From HIMB114 sp008638005 (GTDB lineage Bacteria; Pseudomonadota; Alphaproteobacteria; Pelagibacterales; Pelagibacteraceae), in the NCBI GenBank assembly GCA_032681305.1, contig CP136340.1, forward strand, positions 1,096,854 through 1,160,853: a stretch of 64,000 nt of DNA, read 5' to 3'. The notes beneath the pieces are model-generated. The model did not search any database, was not told where the DNA came from, and was given only the letters and a program-made list of their open reading frames with translations. Below, in pieces: positions 42,654-52,175 of this stretch (position 1 is its first letter; every line of letters starts with the position of its first letter). A program made the translations under genes and the position numbers.

Positions 42654-44843
42654 TTAGTTATTATATTTATGAAACCATTCTTTATTAAGCTTACTTAATT
42701 CATCAATCTTAAATTTCAAGACTTCATCTATTATTATTTCAGCTGAGGTCGTACCAATTATCTCATAACTCACATCTTGCTTTTTTAGATACTCTGAAAC
42801 CTCGTTATTATTTTCCTCCGTTACCTCGATAATATAACGCGACTGATCTTCGCCAAATAGATACTTGATTTGATCAAAACCTTTTTTATTTGTATTTATT
42901 TTAAAGCCAATACTAGATGAGATGGACATTTCTAAGAGGGCGAGAATAATTCCTCCAGAAGAAATATCGTGACAAGAATTAACCAAATTATTTTCTATTA
43001 AGTTTCTGATGGCTTTTCCATTTTTCAACTCTTCATCTAGATTTATAGATGGAGGAGGGCCTTTTTTTAAATGCAATAGATCGTAACAAAGAATACTTTG
43101 TTCTAGATGCCCATTTGTTGAACCAATAATAAAGATGTGGTTATTTATTTTTTGAAATTTTGATGTTTTCGTTTTTTTAATATCTTTAATTAATCCAACT
43201 CCACCAATAGCAGGGGTTGGGTTAATACCAATTCCATTGGTTTCATTATAAAGCGAAACGTTTCCAGAAATAACTGGGTAGTTTAATTTAGCACAAGCTT
43301 CTGTCATTCCTTTTATAACACCTACAAATTGACCCATGATTTCTGGCTTTTCTGGATTTCCAAAATTTAAACAATTTGTAATAGCTACAGGTACAGCACC
43401 TACAGCGCAAAGATTTCTATAAGTTTCGCATACCGCTTGCATGCCACCAGTATATGGGTGTGATTTGCAATATCTTGGAGTGCAATCAACTGAGGCAGCT
43501 ATTGCTTTTTTATCGTTTCCATGAACTCTAATAATCGCAGCGTCTCCCCCTGGAAATTGAGCCGTATCACACATGACCATGTGATCATACTGTTCCCATA
43601 CCCAAGATTTGTTTGCTTGGTTAGGATGGCTAATTAATTGTTTGATTAATTGTTCTAAGTTTAAGTCTTTTATTTTTTTTTCAAGATTAACGTTCTCAGG
43701 TTTTTTTATTTCAATCCAATCTCTATTATATTTTGGCGCCTCATCAGCCAATGCGGAGATGGGAAGGTTACAAACTATTTCATTATCATATTTAAGAGTT
43801 AATTTTTTTGTATCGGTTAGGACTCCAATAACTGAAAAATCTAAATCCCATTTTTTAAATATTTTTTCAGCCTCCTTTTCTTTTCCCTGTTTAAGTACTA
43901 TTAACATTCTTTCCTGACTTTCTGAGAGCATCATTTCGTAAGGAGACATGCCCTTTTCTCTACAAGGAACTTCATTCAAATTTATTTCGATTCCGATATT
44001 ACCTTTGGATGCCATCTCAACAGATGAGGATGTTAATCCAGCTGCACCCATATCTTGGATAGATACGATTGTATCTGTTTGCATTAGTTCTAGGCATGCT
44101 TCTAATAAGAGTTTTTCAGCAAACGGATCTCCCACTTGAACGGTTGGTTTTTTTGAATCTGAGTCAGAATCAAATTCTTGAGATGCCATTGAGGCGCCGT
44201 GTATTCCATCCCTTCCAGTTTTTGAGCCAACATAGATAACAGGATTACCAATTCCACTTGCTATTGAGTAAAAAACCTTATCTTTCTTGGCCAGTCCGAT
44301 GTTCATAGCATTGACTAAAATATTTCCATCATAACAACTATCAAATTCTACTTCACCACCAACCGTTGGAACACCAATACAGTTTCCGTAACCTGCAATA
44401 CCTGCAACAACCCCATTTAACAGGTGTTTAGTTTTAGGGTGATCAGGAGAACCAAATCTTAAAGCATTTAGGTTTGCAATAGGTCTCGCTCCCATCGTAA
44501 ATACATCCCTTAAAATACCACCGACTCCAGTAGCAGCACCTTGATACGGCTCAATGTATGAAGGGTGATTGTGACTTTCAATTTTAAATATTGCAACATC
44601 CCCATCATCAATGTCTATTACGCCAGCATTTTCTCCTGGACCTTGAATGACTCTTTCATTTTTTGTTGGAAGCGTTCCAAGCCAAACTCTTGAGGACTTA
44701 TAGGAACAGTGTTCGTTCCACATTGCAGAAAAAATTCCAAGTTCAGTAAAATTCGGAATACGCCCAATTAAAATTTTTATTTTTTCAAACTCGCTTTCAG
44801 TTAACCCGTGTTGAATGGCTGTTTCTAAACCAACTTTACTCAT
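42654..44843 (-). CDS. purL: phosphoribosylformylglycinamidine synthase subunit PurL
   Basis: A 729-residue small-type PurL. Repeated AIRS-like halves are visible (FSAMWNEHCSYKSS, FKIESHNHPSYIEPYQGAATGVGG, and GNVSLYNETNGIGINPTPAIGGVG). It performs the ATP-dependent amidation of FGAR in purine synthesis and, being the short form, needs PurS and PurQ, which are both encoded upstream. Its start overlaps the purQ stop by 4 bases. Confidence 0.95.
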   Translation of the reverse strand: MSKVGLETAIQHGLTESEFEKIKILIGRIPNFTELGIFSAMWNEHCSYKSSRVWLGTLPTKNERVIQGPGENAGVIDIDDGDVAIFKIESHNHPSYIEPYQGAATGVGGILRDVFTMGARPIANLNALRFGSPDHPKTKHLLNGVVAGIAGYGNCIGVPTVGGEVEFDSCYDGNILVNAMNIGLAKKDKVFYSIASGIGNPVIYVGSKTGRDGIHGASMASQEFDSDSDSKKPTVQVGDPFAEKLLLEACLELMQTDTIVSIQDMGAAGLTSSSVEMASKGNIGIEINLNEVPCREKGMSPYEMMLSESQERMLIVLKQGKEKEAEKIFKKWDLDFSVIGVLTDTKKLTLKYDNEIVCNLPISALADEAPKYNRDWIEIKKPENVNLEKKIKDLNLEQLIKQLISHPNQANKSWVWEQYDHMVMCDTAQFPGGDAAIIRVHGNDKKAIAASVDCTPRYCKSHPYTGGMQAVCETYRNLCAVGAVPVAITNCLNFGNPEKPEIMGQFVGVIKGMTEACAKLNYPVISGNVSLYNETNGIGINPTPAIGGVGLIKDIKKTKTSKFQKINNHIFIIGSTNGHLEQSILCYDLLHLKKGPPPSINLDEELKNGKAIRNLIENNLVNSCHDISSGGIILALLEMSISSSIGFKINTNKKGFDQIKYLFGEDQSRYIIEVTEENNNEVSEYLKKQDVSYEIIGTTSAEIIIDEVLKFKIDELSKLNKEWFHKYNN

Positions 44844-45520
44844 TTGTTCACCAAAGACTGAAATATTCCTGAGCCATCAGTACCACCTAACAAACTTTCT
44901 ATACATCTCTCAGGGTGGGGCATCATACCGATTATATTTTTATTTTTGTTAATAATTCCAGCGATATTTAAACTTGAGCCATTGGGATTACATTCATCCG
45001 TAACATTAGAATCTTGATCACAATATCTAAAAATTATTTGATTTTGGTCTTCAAGTTCTTTTAAAGTTTCTGAGTTAGCGAAATAGTTTCCTTCATTATG
45101 AGCAATTGGAATTCTTATTTTATCATTTTTTTTATAAAATGATGTGAAGGGTGTATCGTTATTTTCAACCAAAAGATCAACATATTTGCATATAAACTTT
45201 AGCTTTGTATTTCTCAGCAAAGCACCAGGAAGCAAGTTAGTTTCTGTTAAAATTTGAAATCCGTTACAGATACCAATGACTAAACCTCCAGATTTTGCGT
45301 GACTAATTACATTGTTCATAATGTTAGATTTTGAAGCCATGCTTCCACACCTTAGATAGTCACCATAAGAAAACCCTCCTGGCAAAACGACTAAATCTGC
45401 TTTTGGCATTGTACTTTCTTGATGCCAAACCATTTTAGTATGAATTTGAAACTTATCTAAAGCAACTTTTACATCACGGTCACAGTTTGAACCTGGAAAA
45501 ACTATGACATTTGCTTTCAT
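44840..45520 (-). CDS. purQ: phosphoribosylformylglycinamidine synthase subunit PurQ (glutaminase)
   Basis: A 226-residue class I glutamine amidotransferase with the nucleophile in GICNGFQIL and the His-Glu pair in GMMPHPERCIE. VFPGSNCDRD is the PurQ start. It supplies ammonia to PurL through a complex with PurS. One base overlaps the purS stop. Confidence 0.95.
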   Translation of the reverse strand: MKANVIVFPGSNCDRDVKVALDKFQIHTKMVWHQESTMPKADLVVLPGGFSYGDYLRCGSMASKSNIMNNVISHAKSGGLVIGICNGFQILTETNLLPGALLRNTKLKFICKYVDLLVENNDTPFTSFYKKNDKIRIPIAHNEGNYFANSETLKELEDQNQIIFRYCDQDSNVTDECNPNGSSLNIAGIINKNKNIIGMMPHPERCIESLLGGTDGSGIFQSLVNK

Positions 45521-45759
45521 TAAATTTTATTAAATTTAAAATCTTCGATCGTTTGATTAGCGAGAAGCTTTTCACAACTTAATTTTACAGTTTCAGAAGC
45601 TTTCTTTTCATCTGTTTCACTAACTTCAATTGTAAAATATTTACCTTGACGAACATTTTGAACAGAATTTAGTCCGACATTTAGTAGCGCATTTTCTACA
45701 GCTTTACCCTGAGGATCTAAAACGTCTTTTTTGAGTGTTACAAAAACTTCGAACTTCAA
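45520..45759 (-). CDS. purS: phosphoribosylformylglycinamidine synthase subunit PurS
   Basis: A 79-residue PurS with the typical VTLKKDVLDPQGKAVENAL and GKYFTIEV segments. It is a small dimer that bridges PurQ and PurL and helps channel ammonia. It lies 6 bases after purC on the same strand. Confidence 0.93.
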   Translation of the reverse strand: MKFEVFVTLKKDVLDPQGKAVENALLNVGLNSVQNVRQGKYFTIEVSETDEKKASETVKLSCEKLLANQTIEDFKFNKI

Positions 45760-45765
45760 TTGTAT

Positions 45766-46548
45766 TTATCTTTTTTTTAATTTTATAGTTTTGGAAACTC
45801 CTGATTTAATCTCCATAATATTGCTGCCTTCTGGCATGATTCCTAATCTTTTGGCAACTTCTGTATAAGCTTCAACAAGGCCACCTAGATCTCTTCTAAA
45901 TCTATCTTTATCTAATTTTTTTTCATCTTTGAGATCCCACAGTCTACAAGTGTCTGGACTAATTTCATCTGCAAGAATTATTTTGCAGTCATCATTTTTC
46001 CAAATTCTTCCAAACTCAAGTTTAAAATCTACTAATTTAATACCAACCGCTCTGAACAGACCTATTAAAAAGTCGTTAACTCTAAAGGCAGTTTCTGTCG
46101 CATGAGCAATCTCCATATTTGAAGCCCAGTTATTAATTTCAATATGCTCTTCTGTGACCAAAGGATCATTTAGATCATCATTCTTATAGTAATATTCTAT
46201 AATAGGCCTTCTTAAGATTGTTCCTTCTGTCATTCCTAGTCTATTAGCTAAAGTTCCAGCTGCAATGTTTCTAACTACAAATTCAACAGGGACAATTTCG
46301 CAACTTTTTATAAGCTGTTCTCTCATATTTAATCTTTTGATTAAATGAGTTTCAATTCCAATTTCATTTAACTGATTTAAAATAAATTCAGAAATTCTAT
46401 TGTTAAGAACTCCTTTACCCTCAATGACTGCTTTTTTCTTATTATTAAATGCCGTTGCATCATCTTTGAAATATTGAACAAGCGTATTTCTCTCAGGACC
46501 CTCGTAAAGTATCTTTGCTTTACCTTCGTAAATTTTTTTTCGTCTCAT
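45766..46548 (-). CDS. purC: SAICAR synthetase
   Basis: A 260-residue PurC starting KKIYEGKAKILYEG and containing VEFVVRNIAAGTLANRLGM and ILADEISPDTCRLWD, the two family signatures. It joins CAIR with aspartate. The start overlaps the purB stop by one base. Confidence 0.95.
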   Translation of the reverse strand: MRRKKIYEGKAKILYEGPERNTLVQYFKDDATAFNNKKKAVIEGKGVLNNRISEFILNQLNEIGIETHLIKRLNMREQLIKSCEIVPVEFVVRNIAAGTLANRLGMTEGTILRRPIIEYYYKNDDLNDPLVTEEHIEINNWASNMEIAHATETAFRVNDFLIGLFRAVGIKLVDFKLEFGRIWKNDDCKIILADEISPDTCRLWDLKDEKKLDKDRFRRDLGGLVEAYTEVAKRLGIMPEGSNIMEIKSGVSKTIKLKKR

Positions 46549-47840
46549 TATTTTAAAACTCTATTTAGAATATGGTTTATATACCTTTTATGTTGATTGA
46601 CATCAAACAACTGTTTCAGCTCTTTTTCAGTAAGATTTTTTTTAATGATTTTATCATTTTTTAAATTTAGGTAAAAATCCTCATTTTTATCCCAGGTTCT
46701 CATAGCATTTTTTTGCACAACCTTATAAGCATCTTCTCTTTTAACGCCTTTTTGAGTTAATTTTAACATCACTCCTTGTGAAAAAATTAATCCTTTAAAT
46801 TTGTTTAAATTATTTTTCATATTTTGTGGATGAATAACTAAACTAGCCACAACATTGTCTAGTCTCACGAGCAAAAAGTCTAAAGTAACTGTTGAGTCAG
46901 GACCAATGTTCCTTTCAACACTTGAATGACTAATATCTCTTTCATGCCACAAGACTATATTTTCCATTCCAGGAAATGCATAGCTTCTTACAAGCCTTGC
47001 TAATCCAGTAATATTTTCAGATAAAACAGGATTTCTTTTATGGGGCATTGCAGAAGATCCTTTTTGCCCTGATGAGAAATATTCTTCAGCCTCTAGAACT
47101 TCAGTTCTTTGCAAATGCCTTACTTCTGTTGCCAATCTTTCTGCTGAACTTGCAATTAAAGCTAAAGTATTAAAAAAATTGGCATGTCTATCTCTTGGAA
47201 TAATTTGTGTGGAAATTGGCTCGGGCTTTAAGCCTAATTTTTGCGCAACATATTTTTCAATATTAGGACCTATATGAGCAAATGTGCCTACTGCACCTGA
47301 AATGGCACACGTAGATATTTCTTCAATTGCTCTTTCTAATCTTAGCTTGTTTCTCTTAAACTCAGCATAGTAGGTTGCAAGTTTTAAACCAAATGTCACG
47401 GGTTCAGCATGAATTCCATGACTTCGACCAATTGTAATAGTGTCTTTATACTTTTTTGATTTTGCCTTTAGAGTTTTAAGTAATTTTTCTAAGTCTTTTA
47501 ATAAAATTTTTCCAGCTTGTTTTAATTGTAAATTAAAACACGTATCCAGTACATCAGATGAAGTCATTCCTTGGTGTAAATACTTAGCCTCTGGACCAAC
47601 GTATTCTGCGATAGATGTTAAGAAAGCAATAACATCATGTTTTGTTTTTTTTTCTATATCACCAATTCTTTTAATATTAATTTTTGATTTTTTTCTAACC
47701 TTTGAAGCAACTCCTCTTGGTATTATCTTAAATTTTTCCATGGCTTGAGCTGCATAAATTTCGATATCAAGCCAAATATTGAATTTATTCATAGGCTCCC
47801 AAATTTGAGCCATTTCTTTTCTGCTGTACCTTGGAATCAT
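46548..47840 (-). CDS. purB: adenylosuccinate lyase
   Basis: A 430-residue member of the fumarase/aspartase superfamily with SSAMPHKRNP as signature and active-site Ser loop, TSSDVLDTC and GRSHGIHAEP. It catalyses two steps of purine synthesis: SAICAR to AICAR and adenylosuccinate to AMP. It is the first gene of the purB-C-S-Q-L-bolA-grx run, 13 bases after map. Confidence 0.95.
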   Translation of the reverse strand: MIPRYSRKEMAQIWEPMNKFNIWLDIEIYAAQAMEKFKIIPRGVASKVRKKSKINIKRIGDIEKKTKHDVIAFLTSIAEYVGPEAKYLHQGMTSSDVLDTCFNLQLKQAGKILLKDLEKLLKTLKAKSKKYKDTITIGRSHGIHAEPVTFGLKLATYYAEFKRNKLRLERAIEEISTCAISGAVGTFAHIGPNIEKYVAQKLGLKPEPISTQIIPRDRHANFFNTLALIASSAERLATEVRHLQRTEVLEAEEYFSSGQKGSSAMPHKRNPVLSENITGLARLVRSYAFPGMENIVLWHERDISHSSVERNIGPDSTVTLDFLLVRLDNVVASLVIHPQNMKNNLNKFKGLIFSQGVMLKLTQKGVKREDAYKVVQKNAMRTWDKNEDFYLNLKNDKIIKKNLTEKELKQLFDVNQHKRYINHILNRVLK

Positions 47841-47853
47841 GAATTATAGTTTA

Positions 47854-48606
47854 TTATGAAAGGGTAAAAATTTCATACCCATTATTTGTTATACCCACAG
47901 TATGTTCAAATTGTGCTGACAGTGATTTATCCTTTGTTACTGCTGTCCAGCCATCATTTAATAATTTGGTTTCATATTTTCCTGAATTTATCATTGGCTC
48001 AATTGTAAAAACCATACCTTCATGAATTTTTGGACCTGAACCTTTTTTTCCATAGTGCAAAATATTAGGTTCTTCATGAAACTCTCGGCCAATCCCATGT
48101 CCACAAAAATCCCTTACAACAGAATAACCATTACTTTCCACAAAACTTTGTATCTCATGGCCAATGTCCCCTAGGTTAAGACCAGGTTTTAAAATTTTGA
48201 TTGCTCTTTGAAGAGCTTCTTTTGTAATATCAACTAAGTTTTTTGCTTTTACAGAAACTTTTCCTACACAAAACGTTCTAGATGTATCCCCGTGAAATCC
48301 ATCAATATAAGAGGTAACATCTACATTAACAATGTCTCCTTCATTGAGGGTTTTGTTCGAAGGAATTCCATGGCAAACAACATGATTAACTGACGTACAA
48401 ATTGATTTTGGAAAACCTCTATAAAGTAGCGGTGCAGAAACAGCTTTATTTTTTTTTAGGAAATCATTGCAAATTTTATCAATTTCCTCTGTTGTAATTC
48501 CAGGTTTTATTTTTTCTTCAACAAGATCTAAACATTGTGACGAAATTTTTCCAGCATGTTTTAGTTTTTTAAATTCATCTGGATAATATTTTTTAAATGA
48601 TTGCAC
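47854..48606 (-). CDS. map: methionine aminopeptidase, type I
   Basis: A 250-residue type Ia enzyme. Metal ligands lie in VNVDVTSYIDGFHGDTSRTF, GHGIGREFHEEP and FTIEPMI, with QFEHTVGIT at the end. It removes the initiator Met from nascent proteins. The start overlaps the sfsA stop by one base. Confidence 0.95.
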   Translation of the reverse strand: MQSFKKYYPDEFKKLKHAGKISSQCLDLVEEKIKPGITTEEIDKICNDFLKKNKAVSAPLLYRGFPKSICTSVNHVVCHGIPSNKTLNEGDIVNVDVTSYIDGFHGDTSRTFCVGKVSVKAKNLVDITKEALQRAIKILKPGLNLGDIGHEIQSFVESNGYSVVRDFCGHGIGREFHEEPNILHYGKKGSGPKIHEGMVFTIEPMINSGKYETKLLNDGWTAVTKDKSLSAQFEHTVGITNNGYEIFTLS

Positions 48607-49301
48607 TATAGTTTTACTTTTATTTTTTTATTAACTGATATTTCTTTATTATTAACTTTACAAGAGTAGGCAAAAATTTTCACACCATTTTTTTTTGCCT
48701 TTTTGATTTCATCATAATATTCAGGGTCAATATCCTTTGCTATTTGAAACTCTTTTGCATCTTCTCTTTGGACCAAAAATAACAAATAACTATCAAAGCC
48801 TTTTTTTATTGCTTCTTGTAGGTGAACTAGATGCTTTTTTCCTCTTGATGTAATCGCATCTGGAAATTCAGATATATTTTTATTCCTTGATAATGTTACA
48901 TTTTTAATTTCTAAAAAAGCTTTTATTTTTTTATTTTTCAAGAGAAAATCAAAACGAGTTTCTGCATTAAATTTGACTTCACGTTTGACTTCATCAAATT
49001 TTTTAAATTCTGAGATCAATTTATTATTTAGTGCTTCTTCCACTATTTTGTTTGCACGGTGAGTATTAACCCCAACATTACTTTTTTTGTCATTTATTAT
49101 TTCTAAAGTGTATTGAAGTTTTCTGTTTGGATTATCGCTTTTTGAAATCCAGGAATCGTTACCAATGTTAAGAAGTCCAAGCATACACCCAGAGTTGGGA
49201 CAGTGTGCAGTTATTATTTTTTTGTTATGCTCTACGTCTACAAAAAATCTTTTATATCTTTTTAAAAATTTAACATGTATTAAATTAGCTTCAATTTTCA
49301 T
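48606..49301 (-). CDS. sfsA: SfsA family DNA/RNA-binding protein
   Basis: A 231-residue SfsA. The N-terminal OB-like part begins LIHVKFLKRYKRFFVDVE, then AHCPNSGCMLGL; the C-terminal part has a nuclease-like core with ETRFDFLL and FLEIKNVTL. E. coli SfsA was described as a sugar-fermentation stimulation protein that binds DNA; the true role is uncertain. Its ATG is directly back-to-back with that of the next gene on the other strand, so its promoter and ribosome-binding sequence must lie within that gene. Confidence 0.9.
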   Translation of the reverse strand: MKIEANLIHVKFLKRYKRFFVDVEHNKKIITAHCPNSGCMLGLLNIGNDSWISKSDNPNRKLQYTLEIINDKKSNVGVNTHRANKIVEEALNNKLISEFKKFDEVKREVKFNAETRFDFLLKNKKIKAFLEIKNVTLSRNKNISEFPDAITSRGKKHLVHLQEAIKKGFDSYLLFLVQREDAKEFQIAKDIDPEYYDEIKKAKKNGVKIFAYSCKVNNKEISVNKKIKVKL

Positions 49302-50045
49302 ATGGAATTTAAAAAAGAATTTACAGCAGCTATTGTTATCATTGGCAATGAAATATTATCTGGAAGAACTGTTGATAAAAATACCTCATTCATAGCATCC
49401 TGGTTAAATAATAAAGGAGTAAATGTAGAGGAGGTTAGGGCAATTCCTGATAAAGAAAATGTTATTATCAGTACAGTAAATGAGCTTAGAAGAAAATTTG
49501 GGTATGTTTTTACAACGGGTGGAATAGGCCCAACTCACGATGACATTACTTCTGAGTCAATTTCAAAAGTATTTAACCAAAAGTATCAGTATCATCCAGA
49601 AGCCTACAAAGCTTTGGAAGAGTATTATAAAAATAGTGATTTTAATCAGGGTAGAAAAAAAATGGCAAAAATGCCAGAACATGCAAAACTTATTCCAAAT
49701 CCAAAAACATTTGCTGCAGGGTTTTATGTAGAGAATGTTTTTGTGTTACCGGGCGTTCCAAGTATTTTACAAGTAATGATCCCATATTTAGATACCATTG
49801 TTAAAAGTGGAAAAAAAATAATTTCGATATCAATAGACTCTGGTTTAAGAGAAAGTGCAATTGCTGATGAATTATCAGTAATTCAAAATAATTATCCTGA
49901 TGCTGATATAGGCAGCTATCCTTATTTTAATCAAAAAACTGGAACAGTAATTGTAATAAGGTCAAAAGATCAGCTTAAAATGAAAAACTGCAAGATGGAA
50001 GTTGATAGAATGATTAAAAAAATTAAATTGAATCTAAAAAAATGA
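49302..50045 (+). CDS. CinA N-terminal-type (MoaB-like) competence/damage-inducible protein
   Basis: A 247-residue protein with the CinA N-terminal domain: AAIVIIGNEILSGRTVDKNTSF, FTTGGIGPTHDDITSE and NVFVLPGVPSILQ. It lacks the C-terminal nicotinamide-nucleotide amidase domain of full CinA, as is common for the short alphaproteobacterial form. In the full-length family the N-terminal domain has ADP-ribose pyrophosphatase activity; here this is untested. No internal Met gives a better start. Confidence 0.85.
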   Translation: MEFKKEFTAAIVIIGNEILSGRTVDKNTSFIASWLNNKGVNVEEVRAIPDKENVIISTVNELRRKFGYVFTTGGIGPTHDDITSESISKVFNQKYQYHPEAYKALEEYYKNSDFNQGRKKMAKMPEHAKLIPNPKTFAAGFYVENVFVLPGVPSILQVMIPYLDTIVKSGKKIISISIDSGLRESAIADELSVIQNNYPDADIGSYPYFNQKTGTVIVIRSKDQLKMKNCKMEVDRMIKKIKLNLKK

Positions 50046-50120
50046 AGTTAATAACCTATAATTAATTATTCAAATTTCAGGTTTTAATTTATTAAAAATT
50101 TAATTACAAGCAATTTAGAG

Positions 50121-50825
50121 ATGAATAAAAATGAGTTAATCCTACCTAAACAAATTTATGATGGATGGGAATTAGAGTTCTTTGATAATGCTAAAAAATT
50201 TAGAAATTATCAATTTCAACTTATTAATAATCATATATCTGGTAATGTAGCAGAAGTAGGGCCGGGCAATGGAGAATTTTTAAAATTTTATAGAGATTAT
50301 TCAAAAAATATTTTCCTTTTCGAACCTTCTGGTAATTTCTTGAAATCATTAAATAAACTCAACAAAAATAGAATTACTGTTATTAATGACTATTTTGGTA
50401 ATTCTCCATTCACATTTGATACGATATTATATATGGATGTTTTAGAACATATTAATGACGACAAAGGCGAAATAAAAAAGGCTTATGATTCTCTTAACGA
50501 TAATGGAAAATTAATAGTGAATGTTCCAGCATTCAATATTCTATTTTCTCAATTTGACATAGATGTTGGACATTACAGAAGGTACAATAAAAAACTGTTT
50601 TTAGAAAAAGTAAATGAACTAAATTTTAAAAGTATTGAAATGGTTTATTACGACTCAGTTGGTTTTTTTTTGAGCTTTGTCTCAAAAATACTAATTAAAA
50701 ACTATAGATCAAATTTTAACAAAAAAATAAAACTTTGGGATATGCTCATTCCAATTTCTAAAATTTTGGATAAGGTGTTTTTTAATTCTTTTGGTAAATC
50801 GCTGTTAATTATTTGCAAAAAATAG
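50121..50825 (+). CDS. class I SAM-dependent methyltransferase
   Basis: A 234-residue methyltransferase with the SAM-binding loop VAEVGPGNGEF (44-53), FEPSG after strand 2, and LYMDVLEHINDDKGEIKKAYDSLNDNGKLIVNVP typical of the UbiE/COQ5-like fold. The C-terminal third is hydrophobic with a basic end, suggesting membrane association. The substrate is not clear; similar proteins occur next to glycosyltransferases. It is just outside the left tRNA-Leu and may be related to the island. Confidence 0.75.
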   Translation: MNKNELILPKQIYDGWELEFFDNAKKFRNYQFQLINNHISGNVAEVGPGNGEFLKFYRDYSKNIFLFEPSGNFLKSLNKLNKNRITVINDYFGNSPFTFDTILYMDVLEHINDDKGEIKKAYDSLNDNGKLIVNVPAFNILFSQFDIDVGHYRRYNKKLFLEKVNELNFKSIEMVYYDSVGFFLSFVSKILIKNYRSNFNKKIKLWDMLIPISKILDKVFFNSFGKSLLIICKK

Positions 50826-50849
50826 ATGAATTTTTTTTTTGATATCTGC

Positions 50850-50887
50850 GGTAATTACCCAAAAATTACCAAAAAGTTACCCAAACC
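50850..50887. repeat. three 11-bp phased repeats upstream of tRNA-Leu
   Basis: TTACC begins at 50855, 50866 and 50877, so the period is exactly 11 bases, and each unit is followed by a short A-run. The first unit also forms an inverted repeat (GGTAATT at 50850-50856 with AATTACC at 50864-50870). Iteron-like phased sites of this kind can be binding sites or bent DNA. Confidence 0.55.
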
Positions 50888-50977
50888 AGATTTTATGTCT
50901 TAATAAGATTTTTTTTAATTTTGAAATCTGATCATAAACCATTATAAACAAACAACTTTTTTAAATGAAAGTTGAGA

Positions 50978-51063
50978 GCCCTCGTGGTGGAATTGGTAGA
51001 CACAAAGGACTTAAAATCCTTGCCGCTTGCGGAGTGCCGGTTCGAGTCCGGCCGAGGGCACCA
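50978..51063 (+). tRNA. tRNA-Leu(TAA), left copy
   Basis: A complete 86-base leucine tRNA: acceptor GCCCTCG pairs perfectly with CGAGGGC, followed by discriminator A and encoded CCA; D-loop with GG; anticodon loop CTTAAAA (anticodon TAA); long variable arm (TGCCGCTTGCGGAG region); T-loop TTCGAGT. It marks the left end of an accessory region that ends in a nearly identical tRNA-Leu. A gap of about 120 bases to the first island gene has no further feature. Confidence 0.95.
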
Positions 51064-51185
51064 CTAAATGAGGAAGCTTTAGATTATGCCAGATAAAAAT
51101 AAAAATAGAACATTAGGAAATAAAATAGCATAATTAAAATCTTTCATTTAAGTTTAAAACGAAAAAATTATAATTTTAAAAAATT

Positions 51186-52175
51186 ATGTTAGATAATATA
51201 TTGATTACAGGAGGAGCAGGATTTATTGGAAGTCATCTTGCTGAAAAATTAGTTAAATTAAAATACAAAATAACAATAATAGATAATGAACATAGTGGAT
51301 CAAAAAAAAACTTATCTAGTATTTTAAAAAAAATTAATTATATAAAAAAAGATATTTCAAAATATGATTTCACAGATAAAAGATTAAAAAAAATTAAGTG
51401 TGTTTATCATTTGGCTGGAATGTCAGATATTGTTCCTAGTATTGACAATCCAAGAAAATATTTTGAATCAAATGTCAAAGGAACCTTTAATGTTTTAGAA
51501 TTTTGCAGAAAAAATAATATTAAGAGGTTAATATATGCAGCCTCCTCATCCTGCTACGGAAAGCCGAATAAATTTCCAACCAGTGAAACTGAAAAACTAT
51601 CTGAGGAATATCCATATGCACTTTCCAAAAGCCTTGGAGAACAACTAGTTTTACATTGGGGCAAGGTTTATGATTTAAATGTAACTAGTTTGAGGCTATT
51701 CAATGTTTATGGTCCAAGAGTAAGAACTAATGGGGCATATGGAGCTGTATTTGGCGTTTTTTTAGCACAAAAAATTAACAATAAACCTTTTACAGTTGTT
51801 GGTGATGGAAGACAAAAAAGAGATTTTACTTATATAAATGATGTAGTGGATGTAATGGTTAAAATTAAAGAGAAAAAAAATACTTTTAATGATTTCTTTA
51901 ATATTGGAAGCGGAAATTCTGTTTCGATTAATAAAATAACTCAAATTTTAAAAGGAACCAAAACTTTTATTCCTAAAAGACCAGGTGAACCTGATATAAC
52001 TTTTGCAGATATATCTAAAATAAATAAAAGAGTTGGGTGGAAACCTAAGTTTAATATTAAGGAAGGTATTAGTATTATGATGCAAAATTTAGATGAATGG
52101 AAAAAAGCTCCAGTATGGACGCCAAAAAAAATTAAATTAGCGACCTATAGTTGGTTTAAATATTTAAAAAAATGA
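51186..52175 (+). CDS. NAD-dependent epimerase/dehydratase (SDR, nucleotide-sugar)
   Basis: A 329-residue extended SDR: GGAGFIG (9-15) binds NAD, D-x-D-type end of strand 2 (IDNEHSG), SSSCYG plus YPYALSK (the YxxxK pair) for catalysis, and RLFNVYGPR, DFTYINDVV typical of UDP-sugar 4-epimerases. It should act on a nucleotide sugar in the cytoplasm. It is the first gene of the island operon and overlaps the next gene by 4 bases. The exact sugar is unknown. Confidence 0.85.
   Translation: MLDNILITGGAGFIGSHLAEKLVKLKYKITIIDNEHSGSKKNLSSILKKINYIKKDISKYDFTDKRLKKIKCVYHLAGMSDIVPSIDNPRKYFESNVKGTFNVLEFCRKNNIKRLIYAASSSCYGKPNKFPTSETEKLSEEYPYALSKSLGEQLVLHWGKVYDLNVTSLRLFNVYGPRVRTNGAYGAVFGVFLAQKINNKPFTVVGDGRQKRDFTYINDVVDVMVKIKEKKNTFNDFFNIGSGNSVSINKITQILKGTKTFIPKRPGEPDITFADISKINKRVGWKPKFNIKEGISIMMQNLDEWKKAPVWTPKKIKLATYSWFKYLKK

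Noticed and set aside
51064..51185. Short ORF (14 codons) after the left tRNA-Leu
   Set aside because: Too short, Lys/Asn-rich as expected from composition, and without a ribosome-binding site.
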